DNA of 64,000 bases from Defluviicoccus sp. (GTDB lineage: Bacteria > Pseudomonadota > Alphaproteobacteria > MPNO01). The notes below the pieces were generated by a model. The model had not been told where the DNA came from and searched no databases. It saw nothing but the letters and a program-made list of their open reading frames with translations. The DNA lies in assembly GCA_028820505.1 (NCBI GenBank), contig JAPPIT010000225.1, forward strand, positions 64,356-128,355, in the 5' to 3' direction. A program made the translations under genes and the position numbers. This document shows positions 27,013 to 37,974 of this stretch, piece by piece. Every line of letters starts with the position of its first letter. The stretch's first letter is position 1.

Positions 27013-27672
27013 TCAAAGGCTTGCGATATGGCGGCCAAGGTCGGCGCAGCGGACGAAATGCGCATCCGGCGGAAACCCGGCGAACTCCGCGTCCCCCGGC
27101 GGCTCTTCCCGCACCAGTATTCCCGTGCAGTCGGCCCTGTGTGCGCATTCGAGGTCGATCGCGGTGTCTCCCACGAACCAGACATCGGCGCCGCGCTCCA
27201 CGCCGCTGCCCGACAGCGCGAGCTCGACGGGCTCGGTCGCGGGCTTGTCGCGCGCGGCATCGGTCGCTCCCACCAGGCGAAAAAAATGGCGGTCCCAGCC
27301 GAGATGGGCCGCCTCGCGCCGCAGATTCCGGCCCATCTTGTTGCTGACCACGCTGAGGCAGACCCCTCTGTCGACGAGCAGGACGATCAGCGCTTCCGCG
27401 CCGTCGCACACGGTCAACCGTTCCAGGTGGATCGCGTCGAAACGCCGGTAGAAGATCTCCCGCGCCTCCTCCCAGCGCGCGCCGAACAGCGGCGGAAAGG
27501 CCTCGCGGAGCGATCGTCGGACGCGTCCGCGCGTCTCTTCCGGCGACCACGGTTCATGCCCCATCGCCCGGAGCGTCTCGTTCATCGAGTCGTGGATTAC
27601 CGGCCAGGTATCGACCAGCGTGTTGTCCCAGTCGAAGATCACCGCGCGGGGAAGGCGGTCGAGCGCGCTCAT
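27013..27672 (-). CDS. HAD-family hydrolase (phosphoglycolate phosphatase-like)
   Basis: The 219-residue protein has HAD motif [14 protein letters not shown] (nucleophile DxD replaced by the common DWDN variant), motif II VVSNK, and motif [15 protein letters not shown] helical cap of subclass IA lies between motifs I and II. It should be a soluble phosphatase of a small metabolite; the substrate is unknown. It starts 10 bases after the trkA stop and thus probably belongs to the ntr-trkA transcript, an arrangement I do not recall as standard. Confidence 0.87.
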   Translation of the reverse strand: MSALDRLPRAVIFDWDNTLVDTWPVIHDSMNETLRAMGHEPWSPEETRGRVRRSLREAFPPLFGARWEEAREIFYRRFDAIHLERLTVCDGAEALIVLLVDRGVCLSVVSNKMGRNLRREAAHLGWDRHFFRLVGATDAARDKPATEPVELALSGSGVERGADVWFVGDTAIDLECAHRADCTGILVREEPPGDAEFAGFPPDAHFVRCADLGRHIASL

Positions 27673-27681
27673 TCCGCGCGC

Positions 27682-29058
27682 TCAGAAATAGTCGGGGCGC
27701 ACCGAGAACAATCGCTCGACGTGCTTGATCGCGTTCCTCGCGACGAACATCACGATTCGGTCCTGGATTCGCAGCACGGTGGAGGCGCGCGGGATCACCA
27801 CCTTGCCGTCCCGGACGATGGCCCCGATGAGAACGTCGGAAGGCAACCCCGCGTCGCGGATGGCGTGGCCGGCGAGGTCCGAAGACTCGTGAAGCTCGGC
27901 CTCCATGATTTCGCCGATGCCCTGGGGCAGGGCGTGCACGGCGCGAATGCGGCCGCGCCGGACGTGCTGGAGGACGGTCGAGACGGTAATCGCGTGGGGA
28001 TTCACCACCACGTCCACCCCGAGCGTGCTGATCAGCGGGGCATAGTTCATGTTGTTGATCAGGGTGACCGCCCGTCCCGCGCCGTGCCGCTTGGCGAGAA
28101 GCGAAGCGAGCACATTGGTTTCGTCGTCGTTGGTGACCGCCACGATCGCCTCCGCGGTCGGCACGTTCGCCTCGTTGAGGATTTCCGGATCCAGCGCGTC
28201 GCCGTTAAGGACCGTCACCCCGCCAAGCTCCACGGCGGCGTGTTCCGCCCGGACCCTGTTCGCTTCGATGATCTTGGCCCTGACGGACGGATGTTCCTCG
28301 CGAATCAGGCCGGCGAGGAAACGGCCGACATGCCCGGCGCCCGCGATCACCATACGCCTGATCTCGGGTTCCTCGTGCCCGAACACGGTCATCGCCCGGC
28401 CGACATGGTCGTTGTCGGCGATGAAATAGACCTCGTCTCCCGCCAGCATCTGGTCGTCGGCCGTCGGCACCAGCGTCGCATCGCCCCGGTTGATTCCCAC
28501 GACGACGATGTTGAGGTCGGGAAAGATTCCGGTGAGCTGGCGCAAAGGGGTATTGATCACCGGACAGTCCTCGCCGCACCGCACGGCGATCGCCCGCACC
28601 ATGCCGTCGGCGAGCGAGATGGAATCGATCGCCCCGGGGACGAACAGGCGGCGCAGGATCGCGCGGGCGACCTCGAGCTCGGGCGAGATGATGACGTCGA
28701 TCGGCATGTGGTCGCGGCTGAACAGGTCCGCCCAGATCTGGTGCAGATAGGACTGCGCGCGAATGCGGGCGATCTTGGTCGGGACGTCGAACAGCGAATG
28801 CGCCACCTGGCAGGCCACCATGTTGACCTCGTCGGCCTGGGTGACCGCGATGATCATGTCGGAATCGCCGGCGGCCGCCCGCTCGAGAACGTCGGGATGG
28901 GACGCAAATCCGGCCAGCGTCCGTACATCCAGCGCGTTACCGACCTGGCGCGAGAGGTCCTCAGACTGGTCGATCACCGTGACGTCGTTGCCTTCGGAGG
29001 CCAGCTGGCGCGCGATGTGGTAGCCGACCTGGCCGGCGCCGCAAACGATCACCTTCAT
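27682..29058 (-). CDS. trkA: Trk potassium-uptake regulatory subunit TrkA
   Basis: The 458-residue cytoplasmic protein has two RCK units, each starting with a Rossmann motif (GAGQVGYHIARQLASEG at the N-terminus and GAGHVGRFLAGLI near residue 238) and each followed by a TrkA-C domain. It binds NAD(H) and controls the TrkH/TrkG channel, which is not encoded here. Start chosen at MKVIVCGAGQVG. Its place after ntrYX is classic in alphaproteobacteria. Confidence 0.95.
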   Translation of the reverse strand: MKVIVCGAGQVGYHIARQLASEGNDVTVIDQSEDLSRQVGNALDVRTLAGFASHPDVLERAAAGDSDMIIAVTQADEVNMVACQVAHSLFDVPTKIARIRAQSYLHQIWADLFSRDHMPIDVIISPELEVARAILRRLFVPGAIDSISLADGMVRAIAVRCGEDCPVINTPLRQLTGIFPDLNIVVVGINRGDATLVPTADDQMLAGDEVYFIADNDHVGRAMTVFGHEEPEIRRMVIAGAGHVGRFLAGLIREEHPSVRAKIIEANRVRAEHAAVELGGVTVLNGDALDPEILNEANVPTAEAIVAVTNDDETNVLASLLAKRHGAGRAVTLINNMNYAPLISTLGVDVVVNPHAITVSTVLQHVRRGRIRAVHALPQGIGEIMEAELHESSDLAGHAIRDAGLPSDVLIGAIVRDGKVVIPRASTVLRIQDRIVMFVARNAIKHVERLFSVRPDYF

Positions 29059-29116
29059 CGAACTGGATTCCGACCTTCGTGGAAGGGGTTGGACGCAAGA
29101 ATTATCGCGTGCGGGT

Positions 29117-30491
<1,375 letters not shown>

Positions 30492-30502
<11 letters not shown>

Positions 30503-32750
30503 CGCTGGGTCCCCCAGGCTGTTCCTGGCCGGCCGAACGTATCAGACTGCCACCCTCCCCTTCCTTTGGGAAGACCAGACGGGCGCGCGCGCCCCCTCCC
30601 GGCGCCGCTTCGAGGGTTACGTCGCCGTTATGGTCTTCCATGATTTTCCTGACGATCGCGAGCCCCAGCCCGGTGCCCTTCTCCCGTGTCGTTACATAGG
30701 GCTCCGTCAACCGTTCGCGAGCCGCGTCGGGAAGGCCGCGACCGTTGTCCTCGACCGAGACGACGACGGAATCCCCGTGCTCCGCGACCGCGACCTCGAT
30801 CCGGCCGCGGCCCGCCCCCTCCCCGCAACCCTGGATCGCCTCGACGGCATTCTTCAGCAGATTCGAAAGCGCGCGCGCCACAAGCCCGCCGTCGCACTTC
30901 ACGACCAACGGATCCGCTGGCAGGTTCGCCTCGAAAGCTATCTCGGGATGCGCCTCCCTGTAGAGCGCAAGCTCGACACGGCACAAATCGCCGATATCGC
31001 TCGCCGCGAGGACGGCGGCCGGCATGCGCGCGAAGTCGGAGAACTCATCGACCATTCTCCCGATGTTCCCGACGTGGCGGATGATGGTTTCCGTGTAGTC
31101 GTCGAAGGACTTCGGATCGCTCTCGATTTCATCCAGGTACTTCCGGCGCAGCCGCTCGGCGGACAGCTGGATCGGCGTCAGAGGGTTCTTGATCTCGTGG
31201 GCAATGCGGCGCGCGACATCCGACCAGGCGGCCTTCCGCTGGGCGGCGAGCAGTTCGGTGATGTCGTTGAAGGTGACCACGAAGCCGACGATGGCGTCGT
31301 CCTTCAGGTCGGCGGTAACGCGGACGAAGAGGGTTCTCGCGCCCTCGTCGCGCTTCAGCTCGACCTCGGACTCCGCCATTCCGTCCGGTCTGATCCTCGC
31401 ATTCGCGAGCAGCGCGCTCATGCCCGGCACCAGCAGCGCGAGGGGCGCGCCCAGGCGTTCGTCCAAGTCCCGGGAAAGCAGTTCGGAAGCGAGTCTGTTG
31501 GCGACGTTGATCCGTCCGGAACGGTCGAGTCCCACCACGCCCGCCGAGACCCCGGACAGCACGGTCTCGATGAAATGGCGCCTCGTTTCGAGTTGGCGAT
31601 TGGCTTCGAGAAGTTCGTCTCGCTGCGTTTCGAGTTGGTCGGTCATGCGATTGAAGGCGTTGGTCAACGAGCCGATTTCGTCCCGGTCCCCGCTTTCCTC
31701 GACCCTGGTCGACAAGTCGCCGCCGCGTACGCGTTCCGCCGCCGCCGCGAGCGCCGTTACGGGTCCCGCCAGCCGGGTCGCGAAGGTAAGGCCGGCCCAG
31801 GTCGCCGCCATGAGGAGGAGAAGAGCCACGAGCACGAACATCATCGCGAACGTGATTTCGAACGTATGCCGCTGGCCTTCGAGCGACTGGTACTCGGCGA
31901 CCGCTTTCCGGGTTTGGGCGATGTGGTCCAGGACCTTCGGTTCGACGAAACGGCTGATATACAGAAATGCGTTGATCGCGCCGTCGAGCTTGACGATTGC
32001 GCGCATCCGGTCTTCCGTACCGCTCGCGAGAACCACCAGCTCACCGCGCTGCACCTTCTCCATCGCCGAGGGTGGAATCGGCGCCAGGTCGAGCACGAAG
32101 CTCAGACTCCAGCGGGCGATCACCCGTCCCGTCCCGTCGAAGACATAGGCTTCGCTAAGATTTCGCAGGAGGCCCTGCGCCGCCATCATTTCGTTGAACT
32201 TGGCGGGCTGGGCCCACAGCCTGGGCGCGGCCCGGTTGACGTCCCGCGCGATTGCCAGGATGTCGCCCTGGATCACCTTCTGGTGCTCGCGCAGATAGGA
32301 CTCCGCCACGATCGACGCCTCGTCCAGCGCGGTCTGAACGCGGTCGCTGAACCAGGCCTGGACACCCAGGCTGAAGAAGACCGCGGAAAAGACCGAGACG
32401 ATAATCGCCGGGACAAGGGCGATCAGGCTGAACCAGAGAACGAGCCGGCTGTGCAATTTGGAGCCGAGAGAACCTCGCCTACGCGCGATCCAGATCCGGG
32501 CCACGCGCCCGGCGACGATCGCTCCCAGCGCCAGGAACAGCACCAGATCGACGTTGAGCAGGATGAGCAGCGCCCGGGGATCGGCAAAAATCGGCAGCGA
32601 GCCCGTGAGCGCCGCGTAAGTCACCAGTGCGGAACCGAGCGAAGCCACGGCAAGGACCACCGCCAGCCGTCGCCCAAGCCGGTACCGTCCCGCCCATTCG
32701 ACGAGCCGCACGGCCCCGGGCGCATCCAGTGCCGCCGATTTATTCGCCAT
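30492..32750 (-). CDS. ntrY: NtrY sensor histidine kinase
   Basis: The 752-residue membrane kinase has several N-terminal transmembrane helices (about 28-50, 62-84, 103-128), an extracytoplasmic region, a further helix near residue 300, a HAMP domain (RLAGPVTALAAAAERVRGGDLS), a PAS domain, the H-box RRIAHEIKNPLTPIQLSAERL with phospho-accepting His518, and an HATPase domain with DNGRGLP and GTGLGLAIV. It should phosphorylate NtrX in response to nitrogen, redox or envelope signals. Catalytic motifs are intact. It is downstream of the reduced NtrC gene; the ntrB gene usually found nearby is absent. Confidence 0.95.
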
Positions 32751-32805
32751 CTCGCGTCGAACCGGTTAACCGCTCCTGCCGGGGCCACGATCCCGGCGGG
32801 CCGCC

Positions 32806-33411
32806 TCATCTTAGGCCCCGCACGATGTCGATGTCGAGGTCGCGGATTTTCTTCCTCAGCGTGTTGCGGTTGAGCCCGAGAAGGGTTGCCGCCTTCAGCT
32901 GGTTGCCGCGCGTCGCGTCGAGCGCGTGGGTGATGAGAGACCTTTCGACCTCGCGCAGGACCCGGCCGTGCAAACCGGGTCCGGGAAGTCCCGGGGCGTG
33001 CGCTTCGAAATAGCGTGCCAGATGCGCTCCGACCGCGCGCGAGAGGCTGTCCTGGCCGCTTCTCGATCCTGCTTCCACGCCGTCGAAGGCGTGCCCGATC
33101 GCGTCCAGCAAGCCTTCCCCGTCGCCGGGCAGCGGGGCATGGCGGGTCGGGATAGGGAAGCGTACGGGCCCCTCTCCCCCCAGAACGACTATCGGGATCC
33201 CCGGCCGTTTCCGCTCGACCGCATCCGCGATCCGGCGAGCGGCGGCCGACAGCATTGCCGCGTCCACCACCGCGATGTCGCCGTACCCCGAGCCGAGCAC
33301 GTGAATGAGCGCGTCCGCCGTCGGAGCGAACAGGAGCGCATATCCCGCCGCCTCCAGGACCTGCCGGGTGCGATCGTCCGCGCTGGCCAGCACGACCGCC
33401 GGGGCGTTCAT
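32806..33411 (-). CDS. Reduced NtrC-like protein: degenerate receiver plus Fis-type DNA-binding domain, no AAA+ domain
   Basis: This 201-residue protein stands where ntrC is expected. The C-terminal 80 residues match NtrC closely: [31 protein letters not shown], then the Fis helix-turn-helix [21 protein letters not shown]. The first 110 residues look like a worn receiver domain ([14 protein letters not shown]; Asp50 in AVVDAAM aligns with the phosphosite), but the conserved lysine motif is gone. The roughly 240-residue sigma-54-activating ATPase is missing with no frameshift or stop. The start overlaps the dusB stop as ATGA. It could still bind NtrC sites and act as a simple repressor or activator; this is inference. 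Confidence 0.85.
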   Translation of the reverse strand: MNAPAVVLASADDRTRQVLEAAGYALLFAPTADALIHVLGSGYGDIAVVDAAMLSAAARRIADAVERKRPGIPIVVLGGEGPVRFPIPTRHAPLPGDGEGLLDAIGHAFDGVEAGSRSGQDSLSRAVGAHLARYFEAHAPGLPGPGLHGRVLREVERSLITHALDATRGNQLKAATLLGLNRNTLRKKIRDLDIDIVRGLR

Positions 33412-34409
33412 GCAGCCATGGCGGCGGTGCCCGCCAACCCGAAAAAAACCGCGATTTCGGAGCGTACGTGATGCGGGTCGGATATCGAGTTGACGGCGGC
33501 GCGAAACGCCGCGCCTCCGCGACAGGACCTGGCGTACCAGGCGAGATGCTTGCGCGCCATGCGGACACCGGTCAGCGGTCCGTAGTGGTCGATCATCGCA
33601 TCGAAATGGTCGAGCACGATGGCGGCGCGCCGCGCCGGAGGCGGATCGGGCAAGCGCGTCCCGGAACGGAGCCAGGCGATCGTCTGCCTCGGGAACCACG
33701 GCCTGCCGCAGGCGCCCCGGCCGATCATCACCCCGTCTGCGTTGGAGGCGGTCAGCGCGGCCTTAGCATCCCCGAGGTCGACGATATCTCCGTTGACGAT
33801 TACAGGGATCGAGACACTGGCCTTGACCCTGGACACGAACCGCCAGTCCGCCTGTCCCGCATAAAGCTGGTTCCTGGTCCGTCCGTGGACCGTGATCATC
33901 CGGATTCCGCAATCCTCGGCGATGGCGGCGAGCTTCGGCGCGTTGAGATTCTCGTCGTCCCATCCCAGACGCATCTTGAGGGTTACCGGAAGGTCGACCG
34001 CGGCCACCACCGCACGAAGGATCCGCGCCGCATGAGTCTCGTCCCGCATCAGGGCCGAGCCGCACATCTTCTTGACGACCTTCTTCACCGGACAGCCCAT
34101 GTTGATGTCGACGACGGCGGCGCCGCGGTCCGCGGCAATGCGCGAGGCCTCGGCCATCACGGCCGGATCGTAGCCCACCAGCTGAACCGCCATCGGAAAC
34201 TCCTCGGCGCAGTCCGCGGCGATCTTGCGGGATCCTTTTACCTGCCGGACCATCGCGTCGCTCGCGATCATCTCCGAGAACACCATTCCGGCGCCCCAAC
34301 TCTTGACCAGACGGCGGAAGGGCAGGTCGCTGATCCCCGACATCGGCGCCAGGAATACCGGGTCTGCGATCTCAACCGGGCCGATCCGGATCGGAGCGAA
34401 GACGGACAT
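33408..34409 (-). CDS. dusB: tRNA-dihydrouridine synthase DusB (NifR3)
   Basis: The 333-residue flavoenzyme reduces uridines in the tRNA D-loop. Visible blocks are [16 protein letters not shown], the catalytic-cysteine segment [45 protein letters not shown] and [13 protein letters not shown]. The start at [10 protein letters not shown] follows a GAGG site and avoids an unconserved extension. In alphaproteobacteria it heads the dusB-ntrBC operon (nifR3 of Rhodobacter). Here its stop overlaps the start of the reduced NtrC gene. Confidence 0.94.
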   Translation of the reverse strand: MSVFAPIRIGPVEIADPVFLAPMSGISDLPFRRLVKSWGAGMVFSEMIASDAMVRQVKGSRKIAADCAEEFPMAVQLVGYDPAVMAEASRIAADRGAAVVDINMGCPVKKVVKKMCGSALMRDETHAARILRAVVAAVDLPVTLKMRLGWDDENLNAPKLAAIAEDCGIRMITVHGRTRNQLYAGQADWRFVSRVKASVSIPVIVNGDIVDLGDAKAALTASNADGVMIGRGACGRPWFPRQTIAWLRSGTRLPDPPPARRAAIVLDHFDAMIDHYGPLTGVRMARKHLAWYARSCRGGAAFRAAVNSISDPHHVRSEIAVFFGLAGTAAMAA

Positions 34410-34540
34410 GGAGCCTCGAACGGCGAAGACGGGAGGTACTATATCACCCCTGCGATGGACGAACATTGCGCTGAGCGAAGGCGTCCTTGGCAATCGATTC
34501 CGGGGCGATTAGGGTCTCCGCGCAACCGCACGGGTACGAT

Positions 34541-35707
34541 ATGTCGGGCTGCGTCGCTCTCATCCTCGCCGGCGGGCGCGGCACGCGCCTGGGCGCGGAA
34601 CTTCCCAAGCAATATCTGCCGCTTGGCGACGGCGTCGTCTTGCGCCATGCCGTGCGCAATTTCGTCGATCATCCGGGCGTCGACGACGTTCGAGTCGTGA
34701 TCGGCGCGGAAGACCGGGAGCGCTTCGACTCCGCCCTTGCGGGTCTCGACCTGCTTGAGCCGGTGACGGGTGGAGGCAGCCGCCAGGAATCGGCGCGCCT
34801 CGGTCTGGAAAGCCTGGTCCCCATCTCTCCGAAGAGGGTGCTCATCCATGACGCCGCCCGACCCTTCGCCGACGCCGGCACGATCGCCCGCACGCTCGCG
34901 GCGCTCGACACCCATCCGGCCGCGCTGCCCGCGCTACCCGTCAGCGACACCCTGAAGCGGGAACGGTCCGGCGACGGAGATCGGATGATCGCCGAGACCG
35001 TGGAGCGCGCCGGGCTGTGGCGGGCGCAGACGCCGCAGGGCTTTCGTTTCGCGGAGATCCTGGCGGCCCATCGCACTGCCGCCGGCCTGACGTTGACCGA
35101 CGATGCGGCCGTCGCGGAGCAAGCCGGCCTCGACGTCGCGCTGGTTTCCGGCAACGAGGAGAACGTCAAGATCACCACCGAGGAGGATCTCGACCGCGCG
35201 CGGCGCCGGCTCGAGGGTCGGCACGTCGATCTCAGGACCGGCACCGGGTTCGATGTCCACAAGTTCGGCGAAGGCGACGCCGTCACGCTTTGCGGCGTGG
35301 AAATCCCGCACGATCGGGCGCTGGCGGGGCATTCCGACGCGGATGTCGGGATGCACGCGATTACCGACGCCCTGCTCGGCGCGATCGCCGAAGGCGATAT
35401 CGGCATCCATTTCCCGCCGTCCGACCCGCGCTGGCGCGGCGAGCCATCGAGGACTTTTCTGAGCCACGCGGCGGAGCTGGTACGGCGCCGCGGAGGCTCT
35501 ATCGTCAATCTCGATCTCACCCTGATCTGCGAACGGCCCAGGATCGCGCCGCATCGCGAGTCGATGATCCGCCGTGTCGCCGAGACGCTCGGGATCGAGC
35601 CCGGACGGGTCAGCATCAAGGCGACCACGACCGAAGGGCTGGGCTTCACGGGGCGCGGCGAAGGGATCGCCGCGCAGGCGGTCGCGACCGTACGAATCCC
35701 CGCTTGA
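34541..35707 (+). CDS. ispDF: Bifunctional 2-C-methyl-D-erythritol 4-phosphate cytidylyltransferase / 2,4-cyclodiphosphate synthase IspDF
   Basis: The 388-residue fusion catalyses two steps of the MEP isoprenoid pathway. The IspD half begins LILAGGRGTRLGAELPKQYLPLG and has HDAARPF; the IspF half begins near residue 230 with TGFDVHKFGEGD, HSDADVGMHAITDALLGA (zinc ligands) and ends KATTTEGLGFTGRGEGI. Fusion of the two is common in alphaproteobacteria. The ATG at MSGCVALILAGG is preferred; an ATG 18 codons upstream is possible. It is divergent from dusB and leads ispDF-pgpA-cinA. Confidence 0.95.
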   Translation: MSGCVALILAGGRGTRLGAELPKQYLPLGDGVVLRHAVRNFVDHPGVDDVRVVIGAEDRERFDSALAGLDLLEPVTGGGSRQESARLGLESLVPISPKRVLIHDAARPFADAGTIARTLAALDTHPAALPALPVSDTLKRERSGDGDRMIAETVERAGLWRAQTPQGFRFAEILAAHRTAAGLTLTDDAAVAEQAGLDVALVSGNEENVKITTEEDLDRARRRLEGRHVDLRTGTGFDVHKFGEGDAVTLCGVEIPHDRALAGHSDADVGMHAITDALLGAIAEGDIGIHFPPSDPRWRGEPSRTFLSHAAELVRRRGGSIVNLDLTLICERPRIAPHRESMIRRVAETLGIEPGRVSIKATTTEGLGFTGRGEGIAAQAVATVRIPA

Positions 35708-35714
35708 AGCGCCC

Positions 35715-36212
35715 ATGTCGGGTCCCGCTGACAAACATGCGCCCTACTCTCCCCCGTGGCGCGACACGCCCACTTTCGTCGCGACTGTCGGCGGCGCCGG
35801 ATTGCTGCCCCATGCGCCGGGAACCTGGGGATCTCTCGCGGCGCTCCCGTTAGCCTGGCTGATACTCGAAGGTCTCGGGCCGCTGGCCTTGAGCGCGGCG
35901 GCCATCTGCGTATTTCTTCTCGGCTGGCGGGCTTCCGTCCTCGTGCTGCGGCGCACCCGGGACGACGATCCAGGCCCCGTCGTCATCGACGAGGTTGCCG
36001 GCCAGCTCACGGCCCTGATCCCCGCGGCGACCGAGTTGTGGCAGTTCGCGCTCGGCTTCGCGCTGTTCCGTATCGCCGATATTGCCAAGCCCTGGCCGGT
36101 TTCGTGGGCCGATCGCCGCATCGAGGGCGGGCTGGGTGTGATGGCGGACGACATTCTGGCGGGGCTGTACGCGTTGGCGGGACTCTTGGCTGTCCGGGAG
36201 ATGCTGACTTGA
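35715..36212 (+). CDS. pgpA: Phosphatidylglycerophosphatase A
   Basis: The 165-residue membrane enzyme removes the terminal phosphate of phosphatidylglycerophosphate. It shows TVGGAGLLPHAPGTWGSLAALP near the N-terminus, the acidic VVIDEVAGQ motif, and FRIADIAKPWPVSWADRRIEGGLGVMADDILAG, of which the D-D-x-x-A-G part is diagnostic. Two to three hydrophobic segments anchor it in the inner membrane. It lies 7 bases after ispDF and overlaps the following gene start (TTGA). Confidence 0.94.
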   Translation: MSGPADKHAPYSPPWRDTPTFVATVGGAGLLPHAPGTWGSLAALPLAWLILEGLGPLALSAAAICVFLLGWRASVLVLRRTRDDDPGPVVIDEVAGQLTALIPAATELWQFALGFALFRIADIAKPWPVSWADRRIEGGLGVMADDILAGLYALAGLLAVREMLT

Positions 36213-36694
36213 ATGACGAAATCCTTCGCGCGTCCGAATCTCTGCTGCAGCGCTGCCGGTCGGCGGGCCTGACGGTGGCGACGGTGGAATCCTGCACCGG
36301 CGGACTTCTGGCCGGCGCGCTCACCGCGATCGCCGGCTCCTCCGACGTCGTCGAGCGCGGACTTGTCACCTACACCAACGAGGCCAAGTCCGAGCTCGCC
36401 TCCGTTCCCGCCCGGCTGATAGATACCCATGGCGCGGTGAGCGAGCCGGTGGCCCGCGCGATGGCGGAGGGCGGGCTGGCCAACAGCCGCGCCGACATCG
36501 CCGTCGGAATCACCGGGGTCGCGGGACCTGGCGGCGGTACCGAGGCCAAGCCGGTCGGCCGCGTCCACATCGCCGCCGCGCGCCGGGACGGAAGGGCCGT
36601 GCACCGGCGCTACCTGTTTTCCGGCGACCGGACAACCGTCCGGGAAGCTTCCGTGCTTGCCGCGATGGGTCTCGTCGGGCGGCTTCTGGGGTGA
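36209..36694 (+). CDS. CinA-family nicotinamide-nucleotide amidohydrolase (C-terminal domain only)
   Basis: The 161-residue protein equals the CinA C-terminal deamidase domain (PncC): VATVESCTGGLLAGALTAI, GLVTYTNEAKSELASV and VGITGVAGPGGGTEAKPVG. It converts NMN to nicotinate mononucleotide in pyridine-nucleotide salvage. The N-terminal COG1058 domain is absent. The start is inferred as a TTG that overlaps the pgpA stop (TTGA), because no ATG in frame precedes the conserved region. Confidence 0.9.
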   Translation: MNDEILRASESLLQRCRSAGLTVATVESCTGGLLAGALTAIAGSSDVVERGLVTYTNEAKSELASVPARLIDTHGAVSEPVARAMAEGGLANSRADIAVGITGVAGPGGGTEAKPVGRVHIAAARRDGRAVHRRYLFSGDRTTVREASVLAAMGLVGRLLG

Positions 36695-37494
36695 CGCGCC
36701 GGCGCGTCATCGGCGTCGATTTCTCGGGTGCGCGGCAAGCGGGCGATCACATCTGGATTGCGGTCGGGACGCAGGCGAATGGCCGGCTGACGCTGGAAAG
36801 TTGTCGGCCGGCGCGCGACCTGCCCGGCGGTGCACGGGACCGCCATTCGGCGCTCGCCGCGCTCAGGGCGTTCCTGGCGGATGAGAGACGCGCCGCCGCC
36901 GGCCTCGATTTCCCTTTCAGCTTGCCGAGACCGCTGATCCCCGAGACGCGGTGGGTGTCGTTTCTTCGCGCCTTTCCCGGGCGCTATCCCGACGCGGAGT
37001 CGCTTCGCGAGGCGTGCCGCAGCGCCGCGAGGGGACGGGAACTGAAGCGGTTCACCGATATCGCGGCGAGGGTGCCGTTTTCCGCCTACAATCTCAGGCT
37101 GTACCGCCAGACCCATGCGGGAATCGCGGAGGTGCTGCTGCCGCTCGTCCAATCCGATGCCGCGAGGGTCGTCCCGATTCAGGCGCCGGCGCCGGGCAAG
37201 GTGCTGCTCGCGGAAACCTGCCCCGCCTCGCTTCTAAAGCGGCTCGATCTCTATGCGCCTTACAAAGGCCGCGAGGAGGCTTTGCGCGATAGACGTTGTG
37301 CCTTGATAAAGAAACTGGAAAACAAAGGGTTATTGACTGAACCGAATAAATCGCTTTCGGAACGCCTCGTCGACGATCGGGGCGGCGATGCGCTGGACGC
37401 GGTGCTCGCCGCCGTCGTCGCGGCGAATCTGCCCCGGCTGCGCGGGGCCGCGCGCGATCCCGTCGAGCGGATCGAGGGCCGGATCTATTTCTGA
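36691..37494 (+). CDS. DUF429 family protein (predicted RNase H-fold nuclease)
   Basis: The 267-residue protein starts with a GTG overlapping the cinA stop (GTGA). It opens VIGVDFSGARQAG, the acidic beta-strand of the RNase H-like fold, continues AAGLDFPFSLPR with a second acidic residue, has AETCPASLLK in the middle, and RGGDALDAVLAAVVA near the end, all landmarks of DUF429. The role of the family is unproven; a nuclease has been suggested on fold grounds. It converges with and overlaps ratA by 10 bases. The segment around residues 205-220 is relatively AT-rich. Confidence 0.82.
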   Translation: MTRRRVIGVDFSGARQAGDHIWIAVGTQANGRLTLESCRPARDLPGGARDRHSALAALRAFLADERRAAAGLDFPFSLPRPLIPETRWVSFLRAFPGRYPDAESLREACRSAARGRELKRFTDIAARVPFSAYNLRLYRQTHAGIAEVLLPLVQSDAARVVPIQAPAPGKVLLAETCPASLLKRLDLYAPYKGREEALRDRRCALIKKLENKGLLTEPNKSLSERLVDDRGGDALDAVLAAVVAANLPRLRGAARDPVERIEGRIYF

Positions 37495-37970
37495 ACCGAG
37501 GGCGAGACCATCTCGCGGATGTCTTCCCCAGCACGGTTCCCGCGTCCATACAAGAAGTCCGCGCGTCGCACGAAGGCGCCCACGCTCCGCCGGACCGCCT
37601 CGTTGAAGATCGGCCCCATGATCCTGCGCAGCAACAGCGACCGGAACTCGAAGTCGATCGAGAAATCGATCAGGCAGCCCTCCCCTTTCGGACTGAACTT
37701 CCAGCTGCTGTTCAGGTAGCGGAACGGCCCGTCGAGATAGGCGATGTCGATGCGGTCGAACGGATCGAGCGTCACCCGGGATCTGAAGCTTTCGCTAATC
37801 ATCTTGAATCCGACCTTGAGGTCGGCATGGATCACATTGTCCTCGCGCTCGCAGATCCGGCAATCGGTGCACCAGGGGAGGAAGGACGGGTAGCTCTCGA
37901 TATCCGCCACGAGGTCGAAAATCTGGGCCGGTTCGTAGTCGGCGTAACGGACTTCCGCGTGTCTCGGCAT
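37485..37970 (-). CDS. RatA/COQ10-like START-domain protein
   Basis: The 161-residue protein of the polyketide cyclase/START fold has PAQIFDLVADIESYPSFLPWC, ADLKVGFKMISESFRSRV and FRSLLLRRIMGPIFNEAVRR. Homologues are annotated both as ubiquinone-binding COQ10 proteins and as the RatA ribosome toxin; in alphaproteobacteria next to lipA the COQ10-type function is more plausible. It begins 4 bases after the lipA stop, so it is part of the same transcript. Confidence 0.85.
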   Translation of the reverse strand: MPRHAEVRYADYEPAQIFDLVADIESYPSFLPWCTDCRICEREDNVIHADLKVGFKMISESFRSRVTLDPFDRIDIAYLDGPFRYLNSSWKFSPKGEGCLIDFSIDFEFRSLLLRRIMGPIFNEAVRRSVGAFVRRADFLYGRGNRAGEDIREMVSPSVQK

Positions 37971-37974
37971 GGCG

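Noticed and set aside
34410-34540. Divergent promoters between dusB and ispDF (TACTATATC region)
   Set aside because: A -10-like sequence is present but no adequate -35 partner on either strand, so no promoter is called.
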